Counted from the first letter of the stretch, positions 51,889 to 62,639 are shown. The stretch is 64,000 bases of DNA from Geosiphon pyriformis (GCA_016748015.1 JAAOMT010000295.1:130604-194603), one strand, 5' to 3'. Made by a program: numbers and translations. Notes: generated by a model from the sequence alone, not told the origin.

Positions 51889-52260
51889 ATGTACACAGAA
51901 GCTACAGTAGAAGGAAAAGCTATTTGCTTAATTCTAGATAGTAGATCTGCTAGAAGTATCATCACTTACCAGCTGATGCAACAACTCAAACAAAATGTAG
52001 ACAGACCAGTTCAAACATTTATTGTCACAACTAATGGTATGAAGAAGACCTCAGTAGAAGAAATTAATGATTTCCCCTTTACAATTGATGGAATCATCAT
52101 TCCAGTTAAAGTTCTTGTTATGGATGCACTCCAATACTAAGCTCTAATCAGAAATGATTGGCTTCTCAAGGCCAATGCAAACCTGAACTGGGAAACTCAA
52201 GAACTTAAAATCTCATACCAAGGACAATATACTATAGTATCTGTAACCTGTGGTATCTTT
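51889..52260 (+). pseudogene. Element D aspartic protease, active site mutated
   Basis: CLILDSRSARSII at the active site: the Asp codon is at 51937, but the Gly of the obligatory DSG is Arg (GGA to AGA). The flap-like TTNGMKK follows, then VKVLVMDALQY before a TAA, where B has Gln. Inactive. Confidence 0.85.
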
Positions 52261-52464
52261 AACAAATGATCAGAAAAAGCTCCAGTATTTGAATTTGAGG
52301 AAGAAAAAAAAATGCCAATTACTGAAACTTACATGGCTTTTGAATCAACATCCAATTGGGCTGAAGAAACAGAACAAGAAATTTTTGAGAAAACAAGAGG
52401 ATAGAAGAAGATTCGGTATTCTATACCAAAACCATGAAAAGAACCACCATATATTTCACTAAAA

Positions 52465-53061
52465 TGCAAAGATTGTAAAAAGAAGCTTTCATCTATGAAA
52501 GCCTGTATTTCTTCAGAAGAAGAATATGAGACTCGCACTTACTACTTCTACAAGGCATGCCATAGAGAACAATTTGGATCCCCAAAGAGAAGTAGAAAAT
52601 GGGACAAAACTTCTTGTCTTACTTGTGAAGAAATGCTACCAGAAGAATGCAATTGGATTGATGTAGCAATGAGAGGAGGAGTATATAATCAGACCTGTCA
52701 ATATGCTCTATCAATTTCGGAAAAACTCAGAAAAAAAACATCATTTGATGTAACATACAACAGTGCTCTCAATAAACTTTACTACTACCTTCATAATGCT
52801 GAAATGATTTTTGACCTAGCAATAGCATTAATCAATGGGGCCACCTAAGAAGATGTCCGCCAAATAAAAGAAGCTGAATACATTGAGTATACTATGGAAT
52901 TAGCTGGATTTGATTATAAAGATAAAGTAGAAACCTATCACCAAATTGCAAGCCACACATATCTGACCAAAGAAGTTCAAATTCAATGATTAGAGCAAAT
53001 GAACATTCAATTGTGTGAAAAATGTGTTATGTCTTGTGATGACCAATGGTGTTTAGAATGT
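52465..53061 (+). other. Element D Cys-rich module (coding, broken)
   Basis: CKDC, then single Cys at ACIS and KACHRE, CLTCEE, EEC, QTCQY, and at the end C-x2-C-x3-C-x4-C-x2-C (CEKCVMSCDDQWCLEC). It aligns with the module of B: WDKTSCLTC matches WDNQPCLTC. 52495-52845 is an open stretch of 117 codons. The spacer between the two Cys clusters is helical and Glu/Lys-rich. Two stops follow the open stretch. Probably two zinc-binding units; role unknown, plausibly RNA or DNA binding. Confidence 0.7.
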
Positions 53062-53199
53062 TATGCTCTTAGCATTTTTCTGCCAAATGAGAATGATAAA
53101 AATGAAATCGAATTTGGAGTATCTGAACTAGTAGAAGAACTACCAACCACTCCCATCTATCTTCTTAAAAAGCAACCATCTCTACAACTTAAATATTTT

Positions 53200-53640
53200 G
53201 ACAACCATGGCCAAAGATTCAGACCAAAAAAAGCACACGAAATTGATGCTGAATATGACTTAAGATACCTAGGAAAAAATACTTTGGTTCTCCAACCAAA
53301 GTTTTTGACAAAAATCAATCTCAAAATTGCTCTTGAAATTCCACCAGGAGCAATGATTCAAATTGCCTTCAGATTATCATTGGCAAGCAAAAAAATCAAT
53401 ATTAGAAGAGAAGTTATAGATGCAGGATATACTGGAGACATTACTATCATGTTACAGAATGAAACAGATAAACCATTCAAGATTAAACATGCTGAAAAAA
53501 TTGCTCAGACAATTTACTTACCCTTAATCAACATTTTGGGTTTACAATCAGTAAACAACAGAAAACAATTGGGAAAAAGTGAAAAAGAAACTCAAGGTTT
53601 TGGTTCAACTGGACGATTTACAGTTTCAGTAAACATAGCT
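53200..53640 (+). pseudogene. Element D dUTPase domain, motifs nearly complete
   Basis: Within the open frame 52999-53682: motif 1 DAEYDLRY, motif 2 FRLSLASK (usual SRSSLA), motif 3 REVIDAGYTGDI with catalytic Asp and Tyr, motif 4 AEKIAQTIYLPL, motif 5 ETQGFGSTGRF, the glycine-rich arm that closes over the substrate. No stop within the domain. The change of Ser-Arg to Phe-Arg in motif 2 and loss of Gly in motif 1 may impair it. It would have worked as part of Gag-Pol or after cleavage, in the virus-like particle. Confidence 0.88.
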
Positions 53641-53689
53641 CTTAATACACAAAATGAATCTCACCAGATTCTTCAACTTTTCTAGCCAA

Positions 53690-54075
53690 TTACCATTTCA
53701 CTTTTTGAAGAACATCACGAAATTTACACTTGCTCAAAACCCACTACTACACAACAAATCTTTGAATCCAATAAACAAATCTGTTTGAAGTATGAAATCT
53801 CAATTCCAAACATTTATATTCCCAAAGGAATGAAAAAATTTCAAATTACATTCTACAACCCCAATAATTACTCTATTGTTTTATTAAACAAACTGGAGAT
53901 TAGAATCATACACAGCAATATTTTTCAAGATGAAAACCCTCAAATTGTCTCTAATTTCATTGAAATTGTAAGGCACACTCTATTCCCAAATCCAAATATC
54001 ATTCTTACTACTGAAAACTACCACTTTTTGGAAGAAAAACTCTCTCGAATCAACATGAGTCCCTTAGAACCTTAA
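53690..54075 (+). other. Element D connector between dUTPase and RT
   Basis: Open frame 53785-54075 with IPNIYIPKGMKKFQITFYNP, then KLSRINMSPLEP before RT. Equivalent to positions 1-255 of element A. Beta-rich, unassigned. Confidence 0.5.
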
Positions 54076-54084
54076 CAACAAAGA

Positions 54085-55439
54085 CAATTGAAACAATTGA
54101 TAGCTGAATTTGCAGATATATTTGCAAAAGACAACAATGACCTGGGAAAAACAAATATGGTTCAACATCAGATCCATACAGAAGATGCTTCACCAAAACA
54201 TCAGCAAGCTTACAGAGTACCACCTGCCAGCCATCAATTCATCAAAGAAAAAGTCCAGAGAATGCTCAATAACAAATTGATTCAATCATTAAGAAGTCCT
54301 TGTCAAAAAAAAAATAGAAAAATCAGATTTTGTGTTGACTATCACCAAGTGAACAGTGTGACAATTAGAGATGTCTACCCTCTTCCAAAAATTGATAACA
54401 TGTTAGATGCTCTAGGAAAAGCCAAGTTCTTTTCAACTTTAGACTTAGAAAGTGAATACTGGCAAGTCGAAATAGACTCAAAAGACTGACCCAAAACAGC
54501 ATTCACTACCCAAGAAGGAAACTATGAGTTTAATGTTATGTCTTTTGGACTTTGCAATGCACCAGCAACATTTCAACAACTCATAGATGTTGTATATAAA
54601 GAACTCTTATAGCAATCAGTAGTTGTTTATCTTGATAACACTGATGTGTATTCATCAAGCTTTGAAGCCCATCTTATTCACTTGCAAGAAGTTTTTTAAT
54701 GATTATGAAAAGCAGGATTGAAGTTGAATATTGAGAAATATCACTTTGAAAAAACAAGCTTAATCTTCCTCAAACACATTGTTAGCAAAGATGGAGTCAA
54801 ACCAAATTCTAGAACAATTAGTGCTGTCAAAAACTTTCAAACTTCCAGAAATACCACAGAACTACAAGGATTTGTAGGATTAGTCTCTTACTATCAAAAA
54901 TTTATAAAAAAATTCTCAGAAATTGCCAAACCACTCAATTATCTTACCAACAAAAACGTACCATACAAATGGACTGAAGAACAACAAAAAGCTTTTGAAA
55001 CTCTCAAAACAAAATTAACAACAGCCCCAGTTCTTGCTTACCCAGACTTCAACAAACAATTCCAATTAGCCACTAATGTTTCACACATAGCATTTGATGC
55101 CATCTTATCACAATTGGATGAAAATGGCCAGAAACAAGTTATTGCCTATGCCAGCAGAACACTCAAGCTGACAGAACTCAAATATGGCTCAACTGAATTG
55201 GAAGCTGTTGCAGTCATCTGGGCTCTCAAACACTTTCAACAATACCTGAAGAATGAAAAAGAATTTGACATAATAACTGACAATATTGGTCTTAAATGGC
55301 TTAATAAAAAAAAACTGAACAAAGTGCCAAACAGTCTCAATGAAATAACTTCCTAGCAGACTATAGATATATTGTACACCACAAACCAGGAAAACTACAT
55401 ACCAATGTTGATAGCCTCTCAAGAATGAGACAAGATTAA
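54085..55439 (+). pseudogene. Element D reverse transcriptase and RNase H
   Basis: [29 protein letters not shown], and YLDN in place of YLDD near 54630. Compared with A, about 20 bp are missing near 54295 between two AGT(T/C)CTTG repeats, with another base lost in the following A-run so that the frame is kept. RNase H: ATNVS (first Asp to Asn), ELEAVAVIWAL (Glu kept), ITDNIGLKW (Asp kept). Stops include a TGA after SKD that is also in A. The frame ends in TAA at 55437-55439 after RMRQD. Confidence 0.88.
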
Positions 55440-55496
55440 TACCAACAACAATTCCACCACAACTTACCAACTTACCAACAAAATAACCAAACAAGA

Positions 55497-56882
55497 ATGG
55501 ATTCCAGAAATTACAGCAATCTTAAAAATTATTTGGAGACCCTTACCATGCCAGAAAACTGGTCTTTAAGTGAAAAACATCATTTACAATACCAATCAAA
55601 ACAATATTTCATACACCAGAACAAAATCTATTATAAAAATCACAGAAACCCAAACCAACCACTCAGATTAGTACAAGAGAATGAAAAAGAAACAATTTTA
55701 TACAACATGCACACAGATCCGTCTTTAGCACACTTGGAAAGAGATAAAACAATTCAAAAAACCCTTGAACATTATTTTTGGCCTTACATGCAAAAAGACA
55801 TTCGACAATATATAGAATCTTGTGATAGTTGTCAAAAAAGAGAAGGAATTCACTCCACAGAACCTTTAAATTCAATCAAAGTTGGACAATTTTTTGACAG
55901 AGTTGGAATTGATTTAGTCGGACCATTACCTATCACAACTCAAGGAAATTGCTATATTGCAGTAGCAGTAGATTATCTTACCAAATGGCCTGAAACTAGA
56001 GCCATCCAAAGAGCAGATGCAAAATCAGTAGCAAATTTCATCTATGAAGACATTATTTGTAGACATAGATGTCCAATTGAACTTTTATCTGATCAAGGAA
56101 CACATTTTGTGAACAACTTAATACAAGAAATTTGTAAATGGTTCAATGTCAAAAGATTTCTATCATTATCTTATTACTCTCAAACAAATGGACTTGTAGA
56201 ATGTTTCAATAGAACATTGTGTGAATCTCTAGCCAAAGTCTCAACAGACTTTAAGCAGGAATGGGATATCTTTATTCCATCAGTGTTACTAGCATACAGA
56301 ATGCTAAAACAAGATATTATAAAACACATACCATTTGATTTTACTTATAGAAGGACAGCAACATTACCAATTAATTTCACAGTGGAAACATACTCAGTGC
56401 AACCAATCAATGAAGAAAACTTTCAAGAAACACTCCAAAGAAGGGCCTACACTCTTCTTAGTACACTGAAAGGAAAAAGAAGAATAGCAGCAACTCATAT
56501 TGAACATTCCCAAGCTTAACAAAAAGAAAAACATGACAACAAATTACCATCTATTACCAACAAATTTAAAGTTGGAAATAAAGTTCTCTTATACAGAACT
56601 AAGACTGAAAAACAATGGAGTAGAAAATTTGAAAACAAATGGAATGGACTATTTTATATTCACGAAATTCTAGGCAATGGATCATACAAGTTAAGACTTG
56701 ATGACAAAATACTAGTAAAAGTTGCACATAGAAACAGATTAAAACATTATCATTCCAGAAACAATCCTGAAACATTAATTCCACAAATTGGTATACATTC
56801 TCCTTTAATTAATCCTGAAGATATTCCCCGAAATTTAGAACTAATAATTATAATAGAACAACAACCAAACTTGAACACTTAA
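55497..56882 (+). pseudogene. Element D integrase, nearly intact (one stop)
   Basis: ATG 57 nt after the conserved TAA. HHCC domain: HTDPSLAH, then SCDSCQ. The DDE core is complete: IDLVGPL, LLSDQGTHF, NGLVECFN. The C-terminal module reads WNGLFYIHEILGNGSY (GPF weakened). A single TAA at 56517-56519 truncates the C-terminal 121 codons. The enzyme would insert the cDNA, making 4-bp target duplicates as seen. No chromodomain is recognisable at the C-terminus. Confidence 0.92.
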
Positions 56883-57025
56883 ATTTTACAATAATTTTCT
56901 AATAAAAATACAAAGACAAAAATAGTAAATAATTACAAAAACACTTAAACCCAAAAACAAATAAAAACCCCATATCCAAAAATAATTTTCTTTATTCTCT
57001 CTTTTCATAATTAGTCAATTTTATC

Positions 57026-57733
57026 ATGATTATTTCCCGAAATATTCAACAAATATCCCAAAAGTTAATATTAGCCTTGAAAACACTTCCTGACTTATCC
57101 ATAACGATTAATGGAAGTCAAATTAATTACATTCAGAAAAAAACCACAGCCCCAGTAGCAAATCATTCACAGAACTATCACCCCTATAGAAAAAAAACAA
57201 GAAGTCACTCTGAAAATAGGTTACCAAGACTTTTGAAGCAAGCACTGGAAGAAAATCTTTTAATTGCCCCTATTGACATTCCATCAAATACTACAATGCA
57301 ACAAAAACTTTTACTACTTTTCAATGAACAGAACAATGAACACACCCCTATCTATAAATACTTTCACATTGGAAAGACACTTTATGAACGAAAACTAGAA
57401 CTTGAAGCAACAAATCTCACTCCTGAAGCTATACAAAAACAAATCCACAATGAATTCAAAACAGCAGCTGAACCAACAAACATTCGCTACAAACTTAGAA
57501 CAGCTTTTAGACTCTATAATTTGTTTAATACTTGTGAAAATATTCTACAAAATCTAATACTGCAACCAATAAAAGTCCAATACATTGGCAAACTCACAGA
57601 ACTGAAATTTCAACAATTTTCAGACCAGATTACTTTAATTATTTTAGATCACTATCTCAATATTACAAATAGTGCTTGGACTTCGACAGAACTCAGTCTT
57701 GAGGAGGAGATTATGTTACCAGTAGAATTTTAG
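57026..57733 (+). CDS. Element D ORF3, intact unknown protein (235 aa)
   Basis: ATG at 57026, stop TAG at 57731-57733, 20 nt inside the 3' LTR; the purine tract lies within its last codons (ELSLEEEIMLPVEF). It is basic and rich in Gln, Asn and Leu, predicted mostly helical, with a central IGKTLYERKLELEATNLTPE stretch. No Cys cluster, signal peptide or membrane segment. It is the only complete frame in element D, with homologues at the same place in A (3 stops), B and C. It could be expressed from a spliced or internal message; the sequence does not show how. Structural, regulatory or RNA-binding roles are all possible; I do not recognise the family. Confidence 0.75.
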   Translation: MIISRNIQQISQKLILALKTLPDLSITINGSQINYIQKKTTAPVANHSQNYHPYRKKTRSHSENRLPRLLKQALEENLLIAPIDIPSNTTMQQKLLLLFNEQNNEHTPIYKYFHIGKTLYERKLELEATNLTPEAIQKQIHNEFKTAAEPTNIRYKLRTAFRLYNLFNTCENILQNLILQPIKVQYIGKLTELKFQQFSDQITLIILDHYLNITNSAWTSTELSLEEEIMLPVEF

Positions 57734-58704
57734 TTATTAATTAGCATGAAATTACCCTTATAATTCCTATAATTCATTAGTATATTAATATTATTTCAAA
57801 TTATCATTTATTATTTAATCAATTATCACATATCACAATTCAATTAAATAATCCAATTAGTATAACAGAAAGTAGAATGATCAAATTACACAATACTCTG
57901 AACTTTGTAACATTCAAAAATTTGCCGAAATTTACAGAAATTCGCCGAAATTTATAGAAATTCGCCGAAATTATGAATAGTTCACCCAAATTAATCAATA
58001 GTTCAGCGAAATAACTTGTAGTCCATTAAAATGTATCTTTAGTTTGTCGAAATTTGAGCAAAAAGAAAAAGTACAAGTTCATAGACTAGTCTATAACAAG
58101 TTGTATAAAAGAAGAGCTTTTCTCTTCAAGAAAATGTATCTTACTTTAGATTTATCACTTAGAATTATTCATATACACACAAAAAGAAATAAATATCAAA
58201 TAATTTGAAAAAACCAAATTCTTTAATTATTGCACTTGGAAAATCCCCAAAACCTAACTAACATTTTGAAATTGATTAGCTACCAATTTCAGTAAACTGT
58301 TAGTGACTCCAGGCCTGAATAGAAAACATTTCTCTTGACAGAATTCAACTTCTTTTACATTTCTTTTACATTTCTTTTATTTTCTTATTATAATCATTAA
58401 GGTAGCCTACAGACAAAATTTCTGTAGAAGAATTGATTTTTACAGCAAAGTAACTACACATTTTTAGTGAGCTTCCAGACGAGCAATTCCTGAAAAAGAG
58501 TTGACGTTTACTACAATGTAACTACATAAAGTAACTGGCAAGGAATTGACTATTTCACTTATAAGCCCAGCAAGTTCAAATTATAGAAGATAATTTGAAG
58601 ATAAATTCAGTTATTGGAGGTTTAACTACTTCTAGAAAACATAAATTTGCAACCAACAGACATTTACAACATTCAAGAAAAGAGACCAAAAACCTCTGGT
58701 AACA
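57714..58704 (+). repeat. 3' LTR of element D (991 bp)
   Basis: TGTTACCAG to GGTAACA, followed by the ATGG duplicate (58705-58708). It retains more CpG in the AAATTCGCCG units (57915-57980) than the 5' LTR. TATA box at 58104-58111. Confidence 0.95.
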
Positions 58705-59213
58705 ATGGCTTTTGCTTCTGGCCATTTTGTAAGATAGTCTATAGTCACTGCAATATATTTGTTGCCTCTACTGGTGATTGTTAATGGTCCGACTAAGTCA
58801 ATTCTAATGCAATCAAATAGTTGTCTTATTTTGATTAGTCTTAATGGTTCACTGAGTTTTGTTTTACCTCTTCTTTGACAAGCATTACAACTTTGAACAT
58901 ATTAGATGATGTCTAAATACATTGATGGCCAATAGTATCTTTTTCTGGTTCTTTCTATAATTGCTTCTTTATGAAAATGTCCTGCTGTTGGATCTGAGTG
59001 CATGTTAAACAATATTATTTCTTTTTCTGATTTTGTAATTACTTTGGTTGGTTGGTCTGGATTTCTTCTGTTTTTCTAGTAAAATATATTTTGATGATTG
59101 ATGAAATATTTTGATTGTTGTTTTATGTTGTTTTGTTCTTTTTGAGATAATTTTTCCTTGAACAATTGAGTATTTATATAATGCTGGAGTTGTTGGTATT
59201 TTTGTGTGTTTAT
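58705..59213 (-). pseudogene. Element C integrase, N-terminal part (right of element D)
   Basis: Starts at the codon matching the ATG of B, here ATA (59211-59213), 30 nt after the conserved stop. It contains HSDPTAGHFHKEAI and NACQRRGKT (the HHCC region with one Cys changed to Ser/Tyr-like context), then the IDLVGPLTIT and YIAVTIDYL core, and stops at the D insertion after PEAKAI. A few stops near 59080 and 58905. Confidence 0.82.
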
Positions 59214-59243
59214 CTTTTATTATATTTTTGGGTTGAAATGTTT

Positions 59244-60974
59244 TTAGATTTGTCTCATTTGCAACAATCCATCGACATTTCCATTGCCTTTTCTTTTTTT
59301 ATAATGTACTGTATAATTGAATGGTAAAAGTTTTATTTTCCATCTGGCATGATAATCATTTGCAAATTTTTGTTTCTGGATTGAAGTCAATCTTTTGTGA
59401 TTCATATATATTTCAAACTTTTGGCTCAAGTATTCTCTCCATTTAATGACAGCCCAATAGATTGCTAAGTGTTCCAGTGCTAGAGTTCTATAATTCTTTT
59501 CAGCTGGACTTAAATTTCTACTGGCTTAAGCTACTGGATGCTCTCTTCCATTAGATTCTTTCTGTGATAATACTGCTCCCAATGCTTGACCTGATGCATC
59601 AGTAGTAATAATAAATAGTTTGTTGTGATCTGAATACATCAATACTGAAGCTTGAATAAGCTTTCTTCTCAATGTGTCAAATGCTTTTTGTTGAGCTTCA
59701 GTCCATTTATACTTCATATTCTTGGTTTGTAGATGGTGAAGTGGCTGAGTTAGTTTAGAAAAGTTTTTGATGAAGCAGCAATAGTAGCCTGTGAATCCCA
59801 AAAATGCTCTTAGTTCTGGCAAGTTGGCTGGTACTAGAAAGTTCTTAACTATTTTGATCTTGTTTGTATCTGTTTTGATTCCGTTTTTGCTCACCACATG
59901 TCCCAAAAACTTGAGTTCAGTTTTTCCAAAGAAACATTTGGTTGTATTTAGTTTCAATTCAGCTCTTCTTAACCTTTTAAATACTTGTTGGAAATGATGC
60001 AAATGATCATTGAATGTTTTTGAGAATACATTGATGTCATTCAAGTATACAACTACTGTTTTCCATAGTAATTCAGTATAGACAATTTCCATAAGCCATT
60101 AGAATGTTGCTGGAGCATTCATTAAGCCAAATGGCATGACTTCAAACTCAAAATTTTTTTCTCTTGTGGTGAACACTATTTTTTCTTTGTCAGCTGAATC
60201 CATGGCTACTTGTCAGTAACTACTATCTAAGTCCAGTATTGAAAACCATTTATTTTCTCCAAAAGTGTCAAATAGTTTTTGGATCTTTGGAGTTGGATAG
60301 CTATCATCTTTTGTTATTCTATTCAGTTTTCAGTAGTCTACACAAAAACAAATTTTTCTATTCTTTTTATGAACTAGTACTACTGGTAATGACCATAGAT
60401 TCATTGATGGCTGAATTAGCCTATTGTCAAGTATCTGATTGATTTCTTGATGAATGATCTCATGGCTAGCTGGTGGTATTTTGTATGCTCTTTGTTTAAT
60501 TGGCATTGCATCTTCAGTCTTGATCTGATGCTGGATGATGTTGGTTTGACCAAATTCATTTTTGCTAGCAAAGATGTCATTAAAATTGTTAAGTAATATT
60601 TTGAGTTGCATCTGTTGAAGTGGATCTAGATTCTCCATGTTCATTTGTTCCAATTGTTTTGGTTGGAGCAGATAACATTCACTTTGTTTATAGATAGTTT
60701 GTGATGTAATGTCCACATATCTGCAAAGCTGTAGAAAATCTGGAATGTGATTTGGTAGTTGATTCTCAACTTCAGTGGTCAAATATCCAATAATAGTTCT
60801 TTTTGGTATTTTAATAACACTTCCAGTTGTGTTGTAGATGGGAATTTTAATGTTTTTGGGGCTTTTGGCTAATATATAGAGATTAATAAGTCTAATCTCT
60901 CCTGATTTACAAATGGTGGCTTCTGCTTCAAACAACTGAGCCTGATTCTTTACTTCTCTTTTTATAGATAACAT
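59244..60974 (-). pseudogene. Element C connector, reverse transcriptase and RNase H
   Basis: The connector and RT N-terminus are open from 60974 to 60330 (IQHQIKTEDAMPIKQRAYKI). RT and RNase H continue in 59526-60092 with YLND in place of YLDD near 60050, TTDASGQALGAVLSQ (first RNase H Asp kept) and HPVAYA. The C-terminal part 59244-59429 ends MRQI and TAA (59244-59246), the conserved stop. Stops near 60100, 60215-60330 and 59525. Confidence 0.86.
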
Positions 60975-61079
60975 ATACTGGTCATATGATGGAATAGAAA
61001 TTTATTGACAGGTTGAGATAATTTCTCCTTTGTCAATAATCTTTTCCTTTGTTATATTAACTAGTATGTCTATTTTACT

Positions 61080-61480
61080 CATTAATCCAAATTCTTATAT
61101 CCCTTTAGCAGTAATCCCTAATTTTTTTCTGTTTCCTATTGACACTAATTGAGCTATTTTCACCAGAGGTAGAAATATTACTTGTGCTATCTTTTTATTT
61201 GGCTCTATAATATAGGCCTTTTCAGAGTCATTTTGTAGTATAGCAATGATATTTCCTACATACCCTGCATCAATTATTTCTCCTTTAATGTTGATTTTTT
61301 TTTTCATTAGGCTACTCCTAGATGCTAATTGAACCATAGTTGTTGTTGGAATTTTCAGAGCTATTTTGAGATTAATATATGTGCACGAATTTGGTTCCAA
61401 TTTAATGGCTTCTTTTTCTAGATATCTCAGATCAAACTCTGTGTCAGTATCATGCACATGTTCTGGCATAATACCTTCCT
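61080..61480 (-). pseudogene. Element C dUTPase domain
   Basis: Open frame 61095-61469: motif 1 DTEFDLRY, motif 2 SRSSLMKK, motif 3 GEIIDAGYVGNI (catalytic Asp and Tyr kept), motif 4 NKKIAQVIFLPL. Motif 5 is damaged: after a stop it reads EFGLMSK where D has GFGSTGR. An Asn/Ser/Asp-rich acidic spacer (61500-61700) separates it from the Cys-rich module. Confidence 0.84.
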
Positions 61481-61745
61481 TATTGTCACTATACCATTTG
61501 AGCTTCTGCTCCTTAGATAGATCAGGAAGTGCAATATATATTTCGGGGTTTGAATTGGAGTCTGAATTGCTAATATTTTTGTTGTCATTTTGAGCAGAGT
61601 TGAAACTGTTATTTTCATTATTGTTGGTGTCAGAGTTTGAATTGGGATTGAAAATTGATTCTGATTCTAATGCATAGTTGTTGATTGGTTCTTCTTCCTC
61701 TGGGATTGTGTAGATTATGCGTGATGGTAGATTGTAAATGAGATT

Positions 61746-62345
61746 ACATTTATTACAATATTAAAAGTCACATAGAATTAAACAGTGGTTATATAGTTGA
61801 GTGTTGATTTCTTCCAAGCATTGCTTCTGCTCTTCTTTCATAGGTGCTAGCTCTTGATAATTTTCATGAAATTGTTCTGGATCTAGGAGATTTATGATTG
61901 GTTTTGGGTCCCAGTTGAGTTTTATAGGTTCAGGTGGGTTATTTTTAATTGTTTTTATCTCTTCTGGTGTTACTCCTTTGATTTTGGCAAGTGCTATTTG
62001 CCAGATTTTGTCATCATCATGTGGACATCCATCCAAACATTTGATGGCTTGTCTCTAGGCAGCATCTATGGGTGTTCCTTTTCTCACCCAGTTACTTATG
62101 AGAATTGTGTATTGACACAATTCATCGCATGTTTCTCTTTACTCAGGAATGTCATTCCACATTCTTTTATTCAGAAGAGTTTCTTCACAAGCCAAACATA
62201 GTTTATTGTCCTATTTTCCAATCCATTTTAGCCTTCCAAAGTGTTTAATAATGCATGAACAGCAGAATTTTGTTGCCAAAGTGTACTTCTCATCGTCACC
62301 ACAATAAGTGCCCATTAACAACAATTTCTTGCCACAATCAATGCA
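61746..62345 (-). other. Element C Cys-rich module (coding, broken)
   Basis: CIDCGKK, CGDDEK, CCSC, CLAC, ETCDELCQY, then NHCLILCDF, a stop, YCNKC, i.e. the terminal C-x2-C-x3-C-x4-C-x2-C pattern with its first Cys changed to Tyr. The helical spacer (61761-62036) is open. Same order and spacing as in B. Confidence 0.66.
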
Positions 62346-62639
62346 TACCAGTTTTGGGCAGCAATAAATGGATTGGTAGGATGTAGTATAGAAATTATAA
62401 GTGAGATTGCTGTCGATTGTTGGTTTTTTTTCTTTCTTCTTTTCTTTTTCTTTTTTGTCTTCTTTCTATTCCCAATTTATTTGTTCTTCTTGGTCATTGT
62501 CAGTTTCCCAGGCTTGGTCAGCTTTCCAGATAAGTTCTTCACTCTGCTTTCCTTTACTGTTGTTGTCTCATGAAGATACTGGCAGCAGCTCATTGTGTTC
62601 GGTGTTGGTCCAGGAAACTTGGTAGACTTTCCAGGTAGG

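Larger units (their letters stand above)
48791..58704 (+). mobile_element. Ty3/gypsy element D, complete (9914 bp), inserted in element C
   Basis: LTRs 48791-49803 and 57714-58704, 4-bp target duplicates ATGG. Gag, protease, Cys-rich module, dUTPase, connector, RT and RNase H all lie in frame 1 (49849-55310) with only in-frame stops. A 1-nt loss in the A-run near 55300 moves the end of RNase H and the integrase to frame 3. About 20 stops in Gag to RNase H, one in integrase, none in ORF3. It is the reference copy for the A/D family. Confidence 0.95.

Noticed and set aside
57026-57733. ORF3 as an envelope gene
   Set aside because: No signal peptide, membrane segment or Cys pattern; position alone is not evidence.
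62373-62625. Hydrophobic plus-strand frames near the right end
   Set aside because: Antisense of the Lys/Glu-rich linker following the protease of element C.
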